DNA of 64,000 nt from Novipirellula aureliae (GTDB taxonomy: Bacteria > Planctomycetota > Planctomycetia > Pirellulales > Pirellulaceae), in the NCBI RefSeq assembly GCF_007860185.1, contig NZ_SJPY01000001.1, positions 829,132 through 893,131 on the forward strand, written 5' to 3'. Below the pieces are notes generated by a model. The model was not told the DNA's origin and ran no database searches. It worked only from the letters and a program-made list of their open reading frames with translations. The position numbers and the translations under genes are program-made. Shown piece by piece: positions 17,661 to 26,559 of the stretch. How positions within the stretch are numbered: position 1 is the first letter of the stretch; every line of letters starts with the position of its first letter.

Positions 17661-18845
17661 TTATTTGACAGCTGCAACAATCTTCTTCGCAGCATCGTTG
17701 ATGTCGGTCGCGCTGATGATGTTGACATCGCTTTCGGCCAACATTTTTCGACCCTCTTCGACTTCGGTGCCTTCTAGCCGGACAACCAACGGCACCGTAA
17801 ATCCGACGGTCTTGCTCGCTTCGATCAAGGCCGCCGCGATCGTGGTGCAGCGTGCGATTCCACCAAAGATGTTGACCAAAACACCCTTGCAATTGGGGTC
17901 CGACAACAAGATGCGGAACGCTTCGGTCACTTGCTGAGCATTCGCTCCACCACCGACGTCCAGAAAGTTTGCCGGTTGGCCACCGTGATATTTAATAATG
18001 TCCATTGTCGACATCGCCAAACCCGCTCCGTTGACGAGACATCCGATGTTGCCTTCCAGTTTCACGTAGCTCAAGCCCGCATCACTGGCTCGCACTTCAC
18101 TCGGTTCTTCTTCGGACCAATCGCGAAGTTCTAACAATTCCTTGTGTCGGAATAAAGCGTTATCGTCAAACGTGATTTTTGCATCGAGCGCGACCATCTT
18201 CCCGTCGCCCGTGATCACAAGGGGATTGATCTCAGCCATGGAGCAATCGTAATCGACGAAGAAACGACAGATCGACGTGAAGAATTTGTTCGCCGATTTC
18301 GCGGCATCGCCCGATATCCCCAGTCGCTTGCATAGCTTGCGAACTTGATAACCATAGAAACCATAAGCAGGATCAAAGTACTCTTTGAAGATTAATTCGG
18401 GCGTCTTTTCAGCGACGGACTCAATCTCAACGCCCCCCTCGGTGCTGGCCATCAAGACCGGCAAGCAAGTCGCACGATCAATTACGATGCCGAGATACAA
18501 TTCGCGTGCAATGTCACAACCCGCTTCGATGAAGACTCGTTTGACAGTGCTACCCTGCGGCCCCGTTTGAATGGTTACTAGTTTTTTATTGAGAAGTGCC
18601 GCAGCAGCCGCTCGTGCCTCGTCAGCCGATTTGACGAGCACAACCCCTCGTTGGGAAGGATTGTCGATGACCGTCCCTTTGCCGCGACCGCCCGCGTGAA
18701 TCTGAGCTTTTACAACCGCAATGGAACCGCCCAGTTTGTTGTACGCCGCCGCCGCTTCGTCAGCGGTCCGAGCGACAAACCCGTCTAAAACTGGAACCCC
18801 AGCTTGGCGAAATAATTGTTTCCCTTGAAATTCGTGAATTTTCAT
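17661..18845 (-). CDS. sucC: Succinyl-CoA synthetase, beta subunit
   Basis: 394 residues, full length. The ATP-grasp N-terminus [33 protein letters not shown], the metal-site region [14 protein letters not shown] and the C-terminal ligase part [14 protein letters not shown] plus [14 protein letters not shown] are all typical. Nucleotide preference (ATP or GTP) cannot be told safely. First gene of a sucC-sucD pair. In this cell the pair would supply or use succinyl-CoA for the citric acid cycle and for the methylmalonyl-CoA route at 4051-9874. Confidence 0.97.
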   Translation of the reverse strand: MKIHEFQGKQLFRQAGVPVLDGFVARTADEAAAAYNKLGGSIAVVKAQIHAGGRGKGTVIDNPSQRGVVLVKSADEARAAAAALLNKKLVTIQTGPQGSTVKRVFIEAGCDIARELYLGIVIDRATCLPVLMASTEGGVEIESVAEKTPELIFKEYFDPAYGFYGYQVRKLCKRLGISGDAAKSANKFFTSICRFFVDYDCSMAEINPLVITGDGKMVALDAKITFDDNALFRHKELLELRDWSEEEPSEVRASDAGLSYVKLEGNIGCLVNGAGLAMSTMDIIKYHGGQPANFLDVGGGANAQQVTEAFRILLSDPNCKGVLVNIFGGIARCTTIAAALIEASKTVGFTVPLVVRLEGTEVEEGRKMLAESDVNIISATDINDAAKKIVAAVK

Positions 18846-19675
18846 CGACGACTAACCAGCTCGTGAATACAGGTAATTGGTTCGGGTATAGAAGGTCTCT
18901 TTCGGACCACTGGCCCAATATACGCTGCTGACAAGCGTACCGGAACCATAGGTGTGTTGGCTTTCGTTCACCCGGATGATTCATGCCAACGCGTAGGCTC
19001 AAACGAGTCATCCATCTTGGCAAATCCCAAGATCTCGATTTTCGTGCCTTTTCCACAACGCACGCAAAAGCGGGCTCGACGTTCGTCACCGACGTTTCGC
19101 CAGGATACCGAAATCGGGCGATTCGATTGGCATACTTAGGTTCAAACGACACCCTTTTTGATCACTTGCTTCGCTTCGACTTGAACGGAATTTTCACGGT
19201 GAGCCGATTCACCCATGATGACGCCAGCCATCTCGCCTAGTGATTCCGTGTCGACTCGACAACCCAGCAGACCACCGAAAACGACCAAGGTAGCCAGACG
19301 AGTACTGGCGAAATGACGACCGCACGACGATCGGGTTTGGTGTCGAGAGAGCGGTGAGGACATCAAAGGTCTGCGAGACGAGAAATGGATGGAAGGTCAT
19401 GCAAAACAATAGGTCACTCCCAATCCGTCGGCGGTGGCAACGCAGGATTCCGGGCCGACATAGGGATCGATTGTGCACCTTGTGGCGATTTAATGGGTTT
19501 TGCAACGATTCGTGGTCGGTCAAGGATTTGGTTTCATCTTCAATTAATCAAACCGTCATGCAATTTACTACGTAGTTTCCTTGCGTAAAGCTGACATCAA
19601 AGCTAAGGTTTTTCGTCGCGAGAGCTATTCGTCGCGTTCGCCTCTCTCTCTCTATTTCAACGGTTTGCTGGTCAA
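18846..19675. other. 830-bp region between sucC and the PIN-TRAM gene
   Basis: Promoters for the two divergent genes should lie here. It holds the weak small lipoprotein candidate at 19142-19366. Just downstream, on the minus strand (about 18970-19130), is an open stretch without a good start that encodes CVRCGKGTKIEILGFAK; the single CxxC is suggestive of a metal-binding ribbon but not enough to call a gene. No RNA gene recognised. Confidence 0.4.
19142..19366 (-). CDS. Possible small lipoprotein
   Basis: 74 residues. A positively charged N-region (RSSCGRHFASTR) precedes a hydrophobic stretch and lipobox (LATLVVFGGLLGC, Cys36), then a short charged tail ending EAKQVIKKGVV. The shape fits a planctomycete mini-lipoprotein, but the leader is long, there is no clear ribosome binding site and I know no family. 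It may be chance. Confidence 0.3.
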   Translation of the reverse strand: MMSSPLSRHQTRSSCGRHFASTRLATLVVFGGLLGCRVDTESLGEMAGVIMGESAHRENSVQVEAKQVIKKGVV

Positions 19676-20683
19676 ATGGCCTTAATCATACTTCGCTGCG
19701 TCTTCTTGCTATTTGCTGGAGGCGTTTCCACGTTCATCATCTCTAGCCTTCCCGACAATTCGCCTGTGTCGATGCCGTATTTGGTGTTCGCTGGCATCAT
19801 GGCATTAGCCGGTGCGGTGTTGATTGCCGACATCGCTGTTCCCCGCAAGCGGATCGATACCGTCACGGCAGTCTATTTTGGCGTACTCGTCGGGGTACTT
19901 CTCACCTATATCTTGTGGATTGCCGCAGCTCCTTTGATTGACCAATCGTTCAATGGGCGTGGCGTCCAGTTGGTGATCGGGATGTTGATGTGTTACACCT
20001 GCACGAGCCTGTTGCTTCAAACCAAAGACGATTTCCGCTTCCTCATTCCGTACGTGGAATTTGTGCGTGAAGTAAAAGGTTTCAAACCGTTGGTTTTGGA
20101 TACGAGTGTCGTGATCGACGGACGTATCGCCGACCTCGTCGGCACGGGCGTCTTTGACAACCAACTCATCATGCCTCGCTTTGCATTGTCCGAATTGCAG
20201 GCGATTGCGGACAGCAGCGACAAACTGCGACGCACCCGCGGACGTCGCGGCCTTGATGTTCTCAATCGAATGCGTGCCGATCAAGCGGTTGACTTGGTGA
20301 TCTTTGATCGCGAATTGCCTGAGCTTGCTGGGCAAACGGTTGACTTAAAACTTGTCTTGCTCGCCAAACATCTCGATGGAAAAGTGGTCACCGGTGACTT
20401 CAACTTGAATAAGGTCGCGAAACTGCATAACGTGCCGGTTATCAACCTCAACGAAATCAGCAATTCACTTCGACCGGTTTATCTGCCCGACGAAGTGTTC
20501 CACATCAAGGTCATCAAAGCAGGGGAAGGGCCTGAGCAAGGAATCGGATATCTCGATGACGGCACAATGGTCGTGATCGAAGGAGCGAGACACCGTATCG
20601 GCCAAGATTTGGACGTGCGTGTGACGAGTACCTTGCAAACCAACGCGGGCAAAATGATTTTTGCCAAGTACGACAATCGGTAG
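19676..20683 (+). CDS. Membrane-anchored PIN-TRAM domain protein (YacL-like)
   Basis: 335 residues. Four hydrophobic segments occupy residues 1-125. The PIN nuclease domain follows: VLDTSVVIDGRIADL (first acidic residue), FALSELQAIADSSD (conserved Glu) and VVTGDFNLNKVAKL (third Asp). A C-terminal TRAM domain has GEGPEQGIGYLDDGTMVVIEGA. This is the architecture of Bacillus YacL and its relatives, thought to be RNA-binding nucleases at the membrane; the exact substrate is unknown. A small membrane protein gene starts 6 bp behind its stop codon, so the two probably form an operon. Confidence 0.9.
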   Translation: MALIILRCVFLLFAGGVSTFIISSLPDNSPVSMPYLVFAGIMALAGAVLIADIAVPRKRIDTVTAVYFGVLVGVLLTYILWIAAAPLIDQSFNGRGVQLVIGMLMCYTCTSLLLQTKDDFRFLIPYVEFVREVKGFKPLVLDTSVVIDGRIADLVGTGVFDNQLIMPRFALSELQAIADSSDKLRRTRGRRGLDVLNRMRADQAVDLVIFDRELPELAGQTVDLKLVLLAKHLDGKVVTGDFNLNKVAKLHNVPVINLNEISNSLRPVYLPDEVFHIKVIKAGEGPEQGIGYLDDGTMVVIEGARHRIGQDLDVRVTSTLQTNAGKMIFAKYDNR

Positions 20684-20689
20684 ATAAGC

Positions 20690-21133
20690 ATGATGGCAGA
20701 TTTTGCCAATGATTGGTATCGAGCAGCATTGCTGCTCTCCATTCCGATTGTGTGGTGTTTGGTTTGTCTGATCTTGAGCTGGGCCAGCGGATGGTGGGTG
20801 CTGGCCGATCACTACCTGGCCTCTCAAGCAGAGGTCGATCTGTCTGCGTCGCGAACGGATCGGCGCAAGGCGTACATGCGAACCGGGATGATTGGCCCGA
20901 TCAACTATCACAGCACTCTGAACTTTGTCGCCGTTCCCGAAGGTTTGAGAATCTCGGTATTCTTCCCCTTTCGGCTAGGCCATCCGCCGCTGTTTATTCC
21001 TTGGGATGCCTTTACCAATCGGCGAGAAGACAACAAGCTGTTTTCGCACCGGATCAAGATGTCGATCGGCCAACCCGCGATCACTCGAGTCGTCTTTCCC
21101 GGTTGGGTGAAGTACGAAATGCCGCCAGGGTGA
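20690..21133 (+). CDS. Small membrane-anchored protein of unknown function
   Basis: 147 residues. One or two N-terminal membrane segments (ALLLSIPIVWCLVCLILSWAS) are followed by a soluble beta-rich part with GMIGPINYHSTLNFVAVPEG, FFPFRLGHPPLFIPWDAFT and ITRVVFPGWVKYEM. I do not recognise a named family; the W and FIPW pattern resembles small envelope domains that sense or bind at the membrane. The gene starts 6 bp after the PIN-TRAM stop. A frame at 20713-21141 overlaps it but lacks membrane or domain character, so I took this one. Confidence 0.7.
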   Translation: MMADFANDWYRAALLLSIPIVWCLVCLILSWASGWWVLADHYLASQAEVDLSASRTDRRKAYMRTGMIGPINYHSTLNFVAVPEGLRISVFFPFRLGHPPLFIPWDAFTNRREDNKLFSHRIKMSIGQPAITRVVFPGWVKYEMPPG

Positions 21134-21158
21134 CAAGATGAGGATTTAGTTTGACTTC

Positions 21159-21330
21159 ACCCTCCCCAAACACCGTTTGGGGAGGGTCGAACGAGCGAAG
21201 CGATGTTCGGGGAGGGGCCCCACACTGTTTCGAACGTATTGCTCCACATCGAAGGCTCTCCCCGAAGAGCTCGCTGGAGGCTCGCTTTCCGACCCTGCCA
21301 GCTTCGCCGGGAGGGGCAAGGCTAAGGCAT
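21159..21330. repeat. Intergenic GC-rich palindrome cluster
   Basis: A perfect hairpin of 13-bp arms, ACCCTCCCCAAAC-ACC-reverse complement, lies at 21159-21187. It is followed by related blocks around TTCGGGGAGGGG and CTTCGCCGGGAGG. The same type of block occurs at 53055-53330 and, remarkably, inside the coding region near 60218-60242. It lies between the stop codons of convergent genes. Confidence 0.75.
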
Positions 21331-21353
21331 TTGGCTTAACGTGGTGCGTACCG

Positions 21354-21788
21354 CTACCGGCCCGACTGGTCTTCCATCTCTTGGATGTAGCGTCTTAGCC
21401 GCTCGTTTTCGTCGGTCATGTCTTTCCATTTGAGCATGTTTTCAACACGCTTAAGGAGTTCGACCTTGTTGACCGGTTTGCTCATGAAGTCATCGGTTCC
21501 TGCGGCAACCGCTCGGTCGACATCCCCAAGTTCGTTTAACGCGGTGACCATCAAAATCATCACCCGTCGGCCATTCGAGTCTTCCTTGATCTTTTTACAA
21601 ACTTCGAAACCGCTTAACTTCGGCATCATCACGTCAAGCAAAATCAAATCCGGCTTAAACGTCTCCGCCTTATCGAGTGTGTCTTGACCATCCACCGACG
21701 TCTCTATTTCGCAGTCGACATTGGCAAGATAAGCTTCAAGTAATTCTCGATTGGCGACATTGTCATCAGCAATCAGGATGCGGTTCAT
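21354..21788 (-). CDS. Single-domain response regulator
   Basis: 144 residues, a receiver domain with no DNA-binding output. Acidic pocket Asp8/Asp9 (ILIADDN), phosphoacceptor Asp52 (LILLDVMMPKLSG), Thr81 and Lys103 (FMSKPVNKVELL) are all intact, so it should be phosphorylated normally. The C-terminal 20 residues (ENERLRRYIQEMEDQ) are helical. No histidine kinase is in the window; the partner must be elsewhere. It starts 37 bp from the glyA stop, on the same strand, downstream of glyA, so co-transcription is possible. Confidence 0.92.
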   Translation of the reverse strand: MNRILIADDNVANRELLEAYLANVDCEIETSVDGQDTLDKAETFKPDLILLDVMMPKLSGFEVCKKIKEDSNGRRVMILMVTALNELGDVDRAVAAGTDDFMSKPVNKVELLKRVENMLKWKDMTDENERLRRYIQEMEDQSGR

Positions 21789-21824
21789 ATTAGTAGGCTT
21801 CGAAGGGAAAAAAGAAGGACCGGC

Positions 21825-23075
21825 TTAGACCAATTCTCGTTCGGCAGGGACGGGGAAACTCTTGCACATCTCGCGAATCTCATTGTGAATCGATTCATGC
21901 AGCGACTTGTCATCTGGTTTCGATAGTCCCTCGTAAATCCAATTCCCAACTCGCTTCATTTCATCGACTCCCATCCCTCGCGTTGTCAAGGCAGGTGTAC
22001 CGATACGAATACCCGATGGATCCATTGGCTTGCGAGTGTCGAACGGAATCATGTTCATATTGACCGTGATACCGCACTGGCCGAGAACCGCTTCCGCCCT
22101 CTTACCGCCAAGGTCGACCGCCGTCACATCGACAAGCATCAAGTGATTGTCGGTTCCGCCACTAACGAGCGGCAGCCCGGCTGTCATCAACGTGTCGGCC
22201 AAACATTTTGCATTTTCGACGACTGCTTTCCCATAAGCCTTGAAGTCATCGGTCATCGCCTCGGCAAAACAAACCGCTTTCCCAGCAATCACATGCATCA
22301 GAGGACCGCCCTGATTGCCTGGGAATACATTGCGATTGACCAACTTCAAATGCTCGTTCTTGCAAAGTATCAACCCACTTCGGGGGCCACGCAGCGTTTT
22401 ATGAGTCGTGGTGGTGACATAATCGGCATACGGCACCGGGCTGTTGTGCTGACCCGCTGCAACCAGTCCGGCATAATGAGCCATATCGACGAGCAATTTG
22501 GCACCGACCTCTTCCGCGATTTCAGCAAACCGCGCGTGTGGAATTTCACGCGGATAAGCACTCGCACCAGCAACGATTAATTTCGGTTTCTGCTCTCGTG
22601 CCAATTTCGCAATCTGGTCGAAATCAAGTCGATGTGTCTTGGGGTCGACCCCATAATGATGAAAGTCGTAGAGCCGGCCACTCATGTTTAGCTTCATGCC
22701 GTGGGTCAAGTGGCCACCTTGGGCCAGATCCAACCCGAGCACGGTATCGCCGACTTCGAGGCACGCCATGTAAACCGCCGCATTGGCCTGGGAACCACTA
22801 TGCGGCTGCACGTTTGCCGCTTCGGCTCCAAACAACGCCTTGGCACGCTCGATTGCCAAAGTCTCGACCACATCAACATGCTCGCATCCGCCATAATAGC
22901 GGCGTCCTGGATAACCTTCCGCATATTTATTGGTCAGCACGCTTCCGGTAGCTTGCATGATCGCTGGAGACGTGTAGTTCTCGCTGGCGATCATTTCGAG
23001 TCCGTCCTGCTGACGCGTGGCTTCCGCTTCGATGGCATCCCAAATTTCAGGATCTTGTGTTTGCAAAAAACTCAT
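21825..23075 (-). CDS. glyA: Serine hydroxymethyltransferase
   Basis: The ATG at 23075 ([18 protein letters not shown]) gives the family N-terminus and 416 residues. The pyridoxal phosphate lysine is Lys226 in [14 protein letters not shown]. Other signatures are [25 protein letters not shown] and [12 protein letters not shown]. It converts serine and tetrahydrofolate to glycine and methylene-tetrahydrofolate in the cytosol. The C-terminus (FPVPAEREL) is normal. The frame upstream to 23132 is not family-like. Confidence 0.97.
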   Translation of the reverse strand: MSFLQTQDPEIWDAIEAEATRQQDGLEMIASENYTSPAIMQATGSVLTNKYAEGYPGRRYYGGCEHVDVVETLAIERAKALFGAEAANVQPHSGSQANAAVYMACLEVGDTVLGLDLAQGGHLTHGMKLNMSGRLYDFHHYGVDPKTHRLDFDQIAKLAREQKPKLIVAGASAYPREIPHARFAEIAEEVGAKLLVDMAHYAGLVAAGQHNSPVPYADYVTTTTHKTLRGPRSGLILCKNEHLKLVNRNVFPGNQGGPLMHVIAGKAVCFAEAMTDDFKAYGKAVVENAKCLADTLMTAGLPLVSGGTDNHLMLVDVTAVDLGGKRAEAVLGQCGITVNMNMIPFDTRKPMDPSGIRIGTPALTTRGMGVDEMKRVGNWIYEGLSKPDDKSLHESIHNEIREMCKSFPVPAERELV

Positions 23076-23424
23076 AAATCGACTTGCCCGGTATTTTAAA
23101 GGTTTTTTTAGTGAGGTTTGAAATGGGGGCAATCGTATCCACTGCCCAACAATCGCTGCCCAACAATCGCTTTTGGTTTCCCATTGTCGGCGGGAAGTAG
23201 GGAAACGTCAATGTCACCGATCCCAACTCCCTCTGCTGCTGGTCAGGGGATGGTATCCGTGGCAATCGGTATTTCTGCAGAATGGACGAAGTGATGCCTG
23301 GGTCGACACCACATGCCTAGACGAAAAGCAAACGATTCTATATGAATAATCGGCCCTAGCGAGTTTGCAGAAATTCCTTTAGGATTAGAGGCTACCGTGA
23401 AATTCGTCGCCACCGAAAAAATCA
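23076..23424. other. Divergent intergenic region, glyA and tRNA-Pro
   Basis: About 350 bp that should hold the glyA promoter (minus) and the tRNA promoter (plus). I see a short direct repeat CCCAACAATCGCT around 23147-23171 and no gene. Confidence 0.45.
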
Positions 23425-23499
23425 CGGGCCGTAGCGAAGCCTGGTTATCGCGCCACACTGGGGGTGTGGAGATCGCTGGTTCGAATCCAGTCGGCCCGA
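23425..23499 (+). tRNA. tRNA-Pro (anticodon GGG)
   Basis: The acceptor stem is CGGGCCG with CGGCCCG plus discriminator A. The D-arm is AGCGAAGCCTGGTTATCGC. The anticodon arm CCACA-CTGGGGG-TGTGG has anticodon GGG, and the T-arm contains GGTTCGAATCC. CCA is not encoded. The arms match bacterial proline tRNAs. Downstream a strong inverted repeat (23571-23596) may end the transcript. Confidence 0.93.
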
Positions 23500-23570
23500 T
23501 TTGTCTAAGTAATGGTTGATACTCACTTTAGAGTAACCGGCAGTGCGCCGTGCGACCCACTTCAATAACC

Positions 23571-23596
23571 ATTCTTGATATTTCTATATCAAGAAT
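23571..23596. repeat. Perfect inverted repeat behind tRNA-Pro
   Basis: ATTCTTGATAT, loop TTCT, then ATATCAAGAAT: 11-bp perfect arms. It lies 72 bp behind the tRNA. There is no T-tract, so terminator function is uncertain. Confidence 0.7.
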
Positions 23597-23667
23597 CGAA
23601 ATGGAGGGGTTAAATGCCTCGTCAAAAGTCCGATCAGCCCGCATGATCAGTTAGGGACAGATCAGCC

Positions 23668-24126
23668 CGACACAGACGACAAAAGTCGCTTTGAAGCTAG
23701 CATTATTCAGCGGCTTGGCTTGACGAATTGCTCGTAGCAGATACTAACAAATTGCTAGCAATCGCAAATTCCTTTGATAGCAAACGGTATCTCTCTTTGC
23801 TATCAATTGCAGCCGTCGTAAAAAGGCAAAAAAGAACGCCGCAAGCCGTTCCATTAACTTTTTGCTGCTCGCAGCGCGCTGAATGTTCCAACCCGCCACC
23901 TTCATCAGCAGACGGTGGAACACCGATCGCCTACCACAATGATCAGTTAGGGAAAAGGCAAATCCACCAGATTCATGCTCTGTCCCTAACTGAGTCCCCA
24001 CCAGATTCATGCTCTGTCCCTAACTGAGTAAGACCGTCGCTGTCCCTAACTGACAGACACACGCAGTTGGTTGACTAGAAATCCCGGAAAATGCTAGCTA
24101 AACGGCGACTTTTGTCGTTTGTGTCG
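23668..24126. mobile_element. Miniature element with 37-bp terminal inverted repeats
   Basis: The left end 23668-23704 begins CGACACAGACGACAAAAGTC and closes AGCTAGCATT. The right end 24090-24126 is its reverse complement at 32 of 37 positions. The 385 bp between hold no convincing gene. They carry two copies of a 32-bp direct repeat (23964-23995, 23998-24029) that include CTGTCCCTAACTG. A third copy of that motif is at 24040-24053, and inverted copies (CAGTTAGGGA) are at 23944 and just outside at 23649. No transposase is present, so it looks non-autonomous. It sits between tRNA-Pro and the queD-like gene. No target duplication is clear. Confidence 0.65.
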
Positions 24127-24152
24127 CAACATCCGGATTGTCTTGCCGACTT

Positions 24153-24662
24153 TCACGACGAGGGGTTGGCGACGAGTGATTTCCGGCAGATGCCCCATTG
24201 TCCGTAATTTTCATCCACTCCGATTTCAAGCAGCGTCATAGCACTACCGAGCGAATCACCCATCTGCTCAACGACTCGGTCCGCGATGACACCGGCAATT
24301 TCTTCGGCAGTCGTGTTGATGACAGGTAGGATGATGCAATCATCGTTTGGAAACACCCAGCGACGCTCCCGAAACATCGCCGTCGTCTCCTGGTCATCGG
24401 CGGTGACCTTGATTTCGGCGTGATGCTCGGGAAGCAGCACATGATGATCAAGGGCCTGCGTTTCCTTTAGCACGGCATCGCGTAGTGCGATAAAGTCGAC
24501 GACGTAGCGGTTCTCATCAAGTTTTCCTTCGACCGCTGCCCGGACACCGTAATTGTGGCCGTGAAGTCGCTCACAGATATCGCCGGCGAAGGTAATGAAA
24601 TGAGCCGCCGAAAAAACGAATTGTTCTTTCGCAACTTCGACTCGATAACTGGACTCTGACAT
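24153..24662 (-). CDS. queD: 6-carboxytetrahydropterin synthase / PTPS family (QueD-like)
   Basis: 169 residues. Zinc ligands His21 (FSAAHFI), His34 and His36 and the catalytic cysteine Cys30 sit in the QueD-type motif CERLHGHNYG. The C-terminal glutamate region TLLEIGVDENYGQWG is present. QueD makes the pterin precursor of queuosine from dihydroneopterin triphosphate; related PTPS-fold enzymes act in folate or methanopterin synthesis. The protein is longer than E. coli QueD (about 120 residues) because of an insertion between residues 60 and 110 (LPEHHAEIKVTADDQE), as in other planctomycete-type copies, so a different pterin role is possible. It lies 33 bp behind the CitG-like gene. Confidence 0.8.
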   Translation of the reverse strand: MSESSYRVEVAKEQFVFSAAHFITFAGDICERLHGHNYGVRAAVEGKLDENRYVVDFIALRDAVLKETQALDHHVLLPEHHAEIKVTADDQETTAMFRERRWVFPNDDCIILPVINTTAEEIAGVIADRVVEQMGDSLGSAMTLLEIGVDENYGQWGICRKSLVANPSS

Positions 24663-24695
24663 TTGCTAGTACTCGCGTTGTTGGGGTATGCATTG

Positions 24696-25628
24696 CTACG
24701 GATTGCTGGCGGATTCGATCAGTAAAACGAAGAGTGCCGCAGCGATCAAGTCGGCCGTCGCACCTGGGTTTAGGCGATTCGCATCACTTCGCAGATAGCG
24801 ATCGAATGTTTGCCACGTTTTTGTTGAAAGCGTATCAAGTTGTCTAGCCCGCGATTGCACGTTTCGTGCTGCAGCGTCCCCCAACTTACGAGCGATCAAG
24901 GTGTCAGGCTCTCGCTTCAACAACTCAATTTGTGCTGCGGTGATTCCAGAGAGCAGATCACCAACCGACTCGATCGTGTTCTTCAAAATGGGAACAACAC
25001 GAACGAGCAAGTGAGCGAAATCCGTAGCATATTGCCGCGCGACTGCATCGCGGTTTTGCGCCGCCCTCATTGCAGCGATCAAGTCCAACGATCGCATCGT
25101 CTCGCTACGAACATCCATCGATTCGGCCGTCCCCAAACCGGAAGGCTGGGCCAAACGAATGGCTGCGAAAATGCGTTTGGCATCCTCACCATCTTGGCTG
25201 CGCAACAGTACCGCAATTTCTTTTTGCCAATCAATGATCGAAAACATTTGCCGGTTATTTTGCGGCCCATCGTTAGGCGGATCGTTAAGCGGTTCGTGCG
25301 TTGTGGCATGTTGATGGGCGACATGCGAAAGCGGGCCGAGCAGTAGCGTGATACCGAGGTTGACGTTCGTGCCCGCAATCTGGCGAGTTTGCTCGACGGC
25401 CTGCAGAACCTTTTCGCTGAACCGACCTTCGGGGTTTGCGAAGCAATGGGCCGCGACCTCTGCCGCATTGATAAAATCTTGGAAAGTTAAATCCGCAAAG
25501 GACCTTCCCGGATAAACATTGCCCGCTTTCGGAGCCGTGACCTCCAACACGCAAGCCCAGCGAACCGCATCGGCAACGCAGCCAACATCAGGAAGAATCT
25601 CGTTCAACGATATTCTTGGCGCTGTCAC
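24696..25628 (-). CDS. Triphosphoribosyl-dephospho-CoA synthase family protein (CitG/MdcB-like)
   Basis: The frame is open to 25784 but the first part overlaps the upstream gene. A GTG at 25628 overlaps the upstream stop as GTGA, gives 310 residues and starts just before the family block, so I choose it. The block WACVLEVTAPKAGNVYPGRS followed by FQDFINAAEVAA and GTNVNLGITLLLGPLSH is typical of the CitG/MdcB family. Classical members make the prosthetic group of citrate lyase or malonate decarboxylase, but no such lyase genes are here. Related proteins of unknown substrate occur near pterin and one-carbon genes. With a QueD-like gene 33 bp downstream, a pterin-cofactor role is a reasonable guess, no more. 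Confidence 0.75.
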   Translation of the reverse strand: MTAPRISLNEILPDVGCVADAVRWACVLEVTAPKAGNVYPGRSFADLTFQDFINAAEVAAHCFANPEGRFSEKVLQAVEQTRQIAGTNVNLGITLLLGPLSHVAHQHATTHEPLNDPPNDGPQNNRQMFSIIDWQKEIAVLLRSQDGEDAKRIFAAIRLAQPSGLGTAESMDVRSETMRSLDLIAAMRAAQNRDAVARQYATDFAHLLVRVVPILKNTIESVGDLLSGITAAQIELLKREPDTLIARKLGDAAARNVQSRARQLDTLSTKTWQTFDRYLRSDANRLNPGATADLIAAALFVLLIESASNP

Positions 25629-26536
25629 GACAAGAAGGACTCGATGACCGAAAGTGTTTGCTCCGGTGCATCCTCTATCACATAGTGACCTGCATCCGCT
25701 ATTTCGACGGTTTTTGCAGCGGGCCAAGCGGTTTCGAACCGGCGCAAGCACTCGGGACGGAAACACCAATCCTTCATCCCCCAAACCAACAGAGAAGGGA
25801 TGTCGGCGAGCGATGGCAAATCGGCTTCTAGCTTGGCGAGCGTTTCGTAAGTCGGATGTGATTTACGCTTCGGAATATCGCGAACAAATGCGTCAATCGC
25901 GACTCGATTTTTCCAATTGTCGTAGGGCGCCAACAAGCCCGCCGCAGCCTGCGGCGATAGTTTTTGCCGCGACATCGCCATTGTGACGGCCGCTTTAGCA
26001 AAAGCATTCAGCCCGCGAACCGCAGCCGTCCCAACCCATGGCCAACGGCAAGCCGATATCCGCCATGGGATATAGGGCGGCGGAAACGCACCGGTATTGA
26101 GAAGGACGATCCGAGCCAAGCGATCACGCCTCTGCAGCACCGACGTCAACCCGATCGCTCCGCCCCAATCATGGGCAACCAAGGTGATGTTTTGCAGATC
26201 GAGCGTGTCGATCAGGCGAACGAGATTGTCACGATGATCGGCGAGTCGATATCGAAATTCGCCCTTTGACGTCTCATCGCCTCGAGGCGGTTTCTCGCTA
26301 CGACCACAGCCCAAATGGTCGACTGCGATCACTCGGTGAGAATGCGAAAAACGCTCAATGATCCGTCGCCAATAGAAACTCCAGGTTGGATTTCCGTGCA
26401 CGCATAGCAGCACCGAAGCGGCGTTCGCATCCCCTTCGTCGAGGTACCTAAGCGTGTGCGGACCGACAGCCAAGTCGTTTGAGGCGTACGGCAGGAGGTC
26501 TTCAGCAATCGAGTTCATCGCCAAAGTGTTATCCAT
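25625..26536 (-). CDS. Alpha/beta hydrolase, haloalkane-dehalogenase-like
   Basis: 303 residues. The oxyanion/halide region is VHGNPTWSFYWR, the nucleophile is Asp123 in LVAHDWGGAIG, and the C-terminal histidine is in DAGHYVIEDAPE. An aspartate nucleophile followed by tryptophan is the haloalkane dehalogenase pattern and differs from esterase GxSxG. The cap region (residues 150-215) is Ala/Pro-rich. The same scaffold also serves epoxide hydrolases and other uses, so dehalogenase activity is not certain. Two ATGs lie near the start (26536 and 26518); I kept the first. It overlaps the CitG-like gene by four bases, hence likely one operon. Confidence 0.82.
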   Translation of the reverse strand: MDNTLAMNSIAEDLLPYASNDLAVGPHTLRYLDEGDANAASVLLCVHGNPTWSFYWRRIIERFSHSHRVIAVDHLGCGRSEKPPRGDETSKGEFRYRLADHRDNLVRLIDTLDLQNITLVAHDWGGAIGLTSVLQRRDRLARIVLLNTGAFPPPYIPWRISACRWPWVGTAAVRGLNAFAKAAVTMAMSRQKLSPQAAAGLLAPYDNWKNRVAIDAFVRDIPKRKSHPTYETLAKLEADLPSLADIPSLLVWGMKDWCFRPECLRRFETAWPAAKTVEIADAGHYVIEDAPEQTLSVIESFLS

Positions 26537-26559
26537 TTTGCCGTCGTCGGAAAGGTGCC

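Noticed and set aside
18760-19152. 130-codon minus-strand frame overlapping the sucC start
   Set aside because: It overlaps the well-supported sucC start by 86 bp in another frame and has no domain character.
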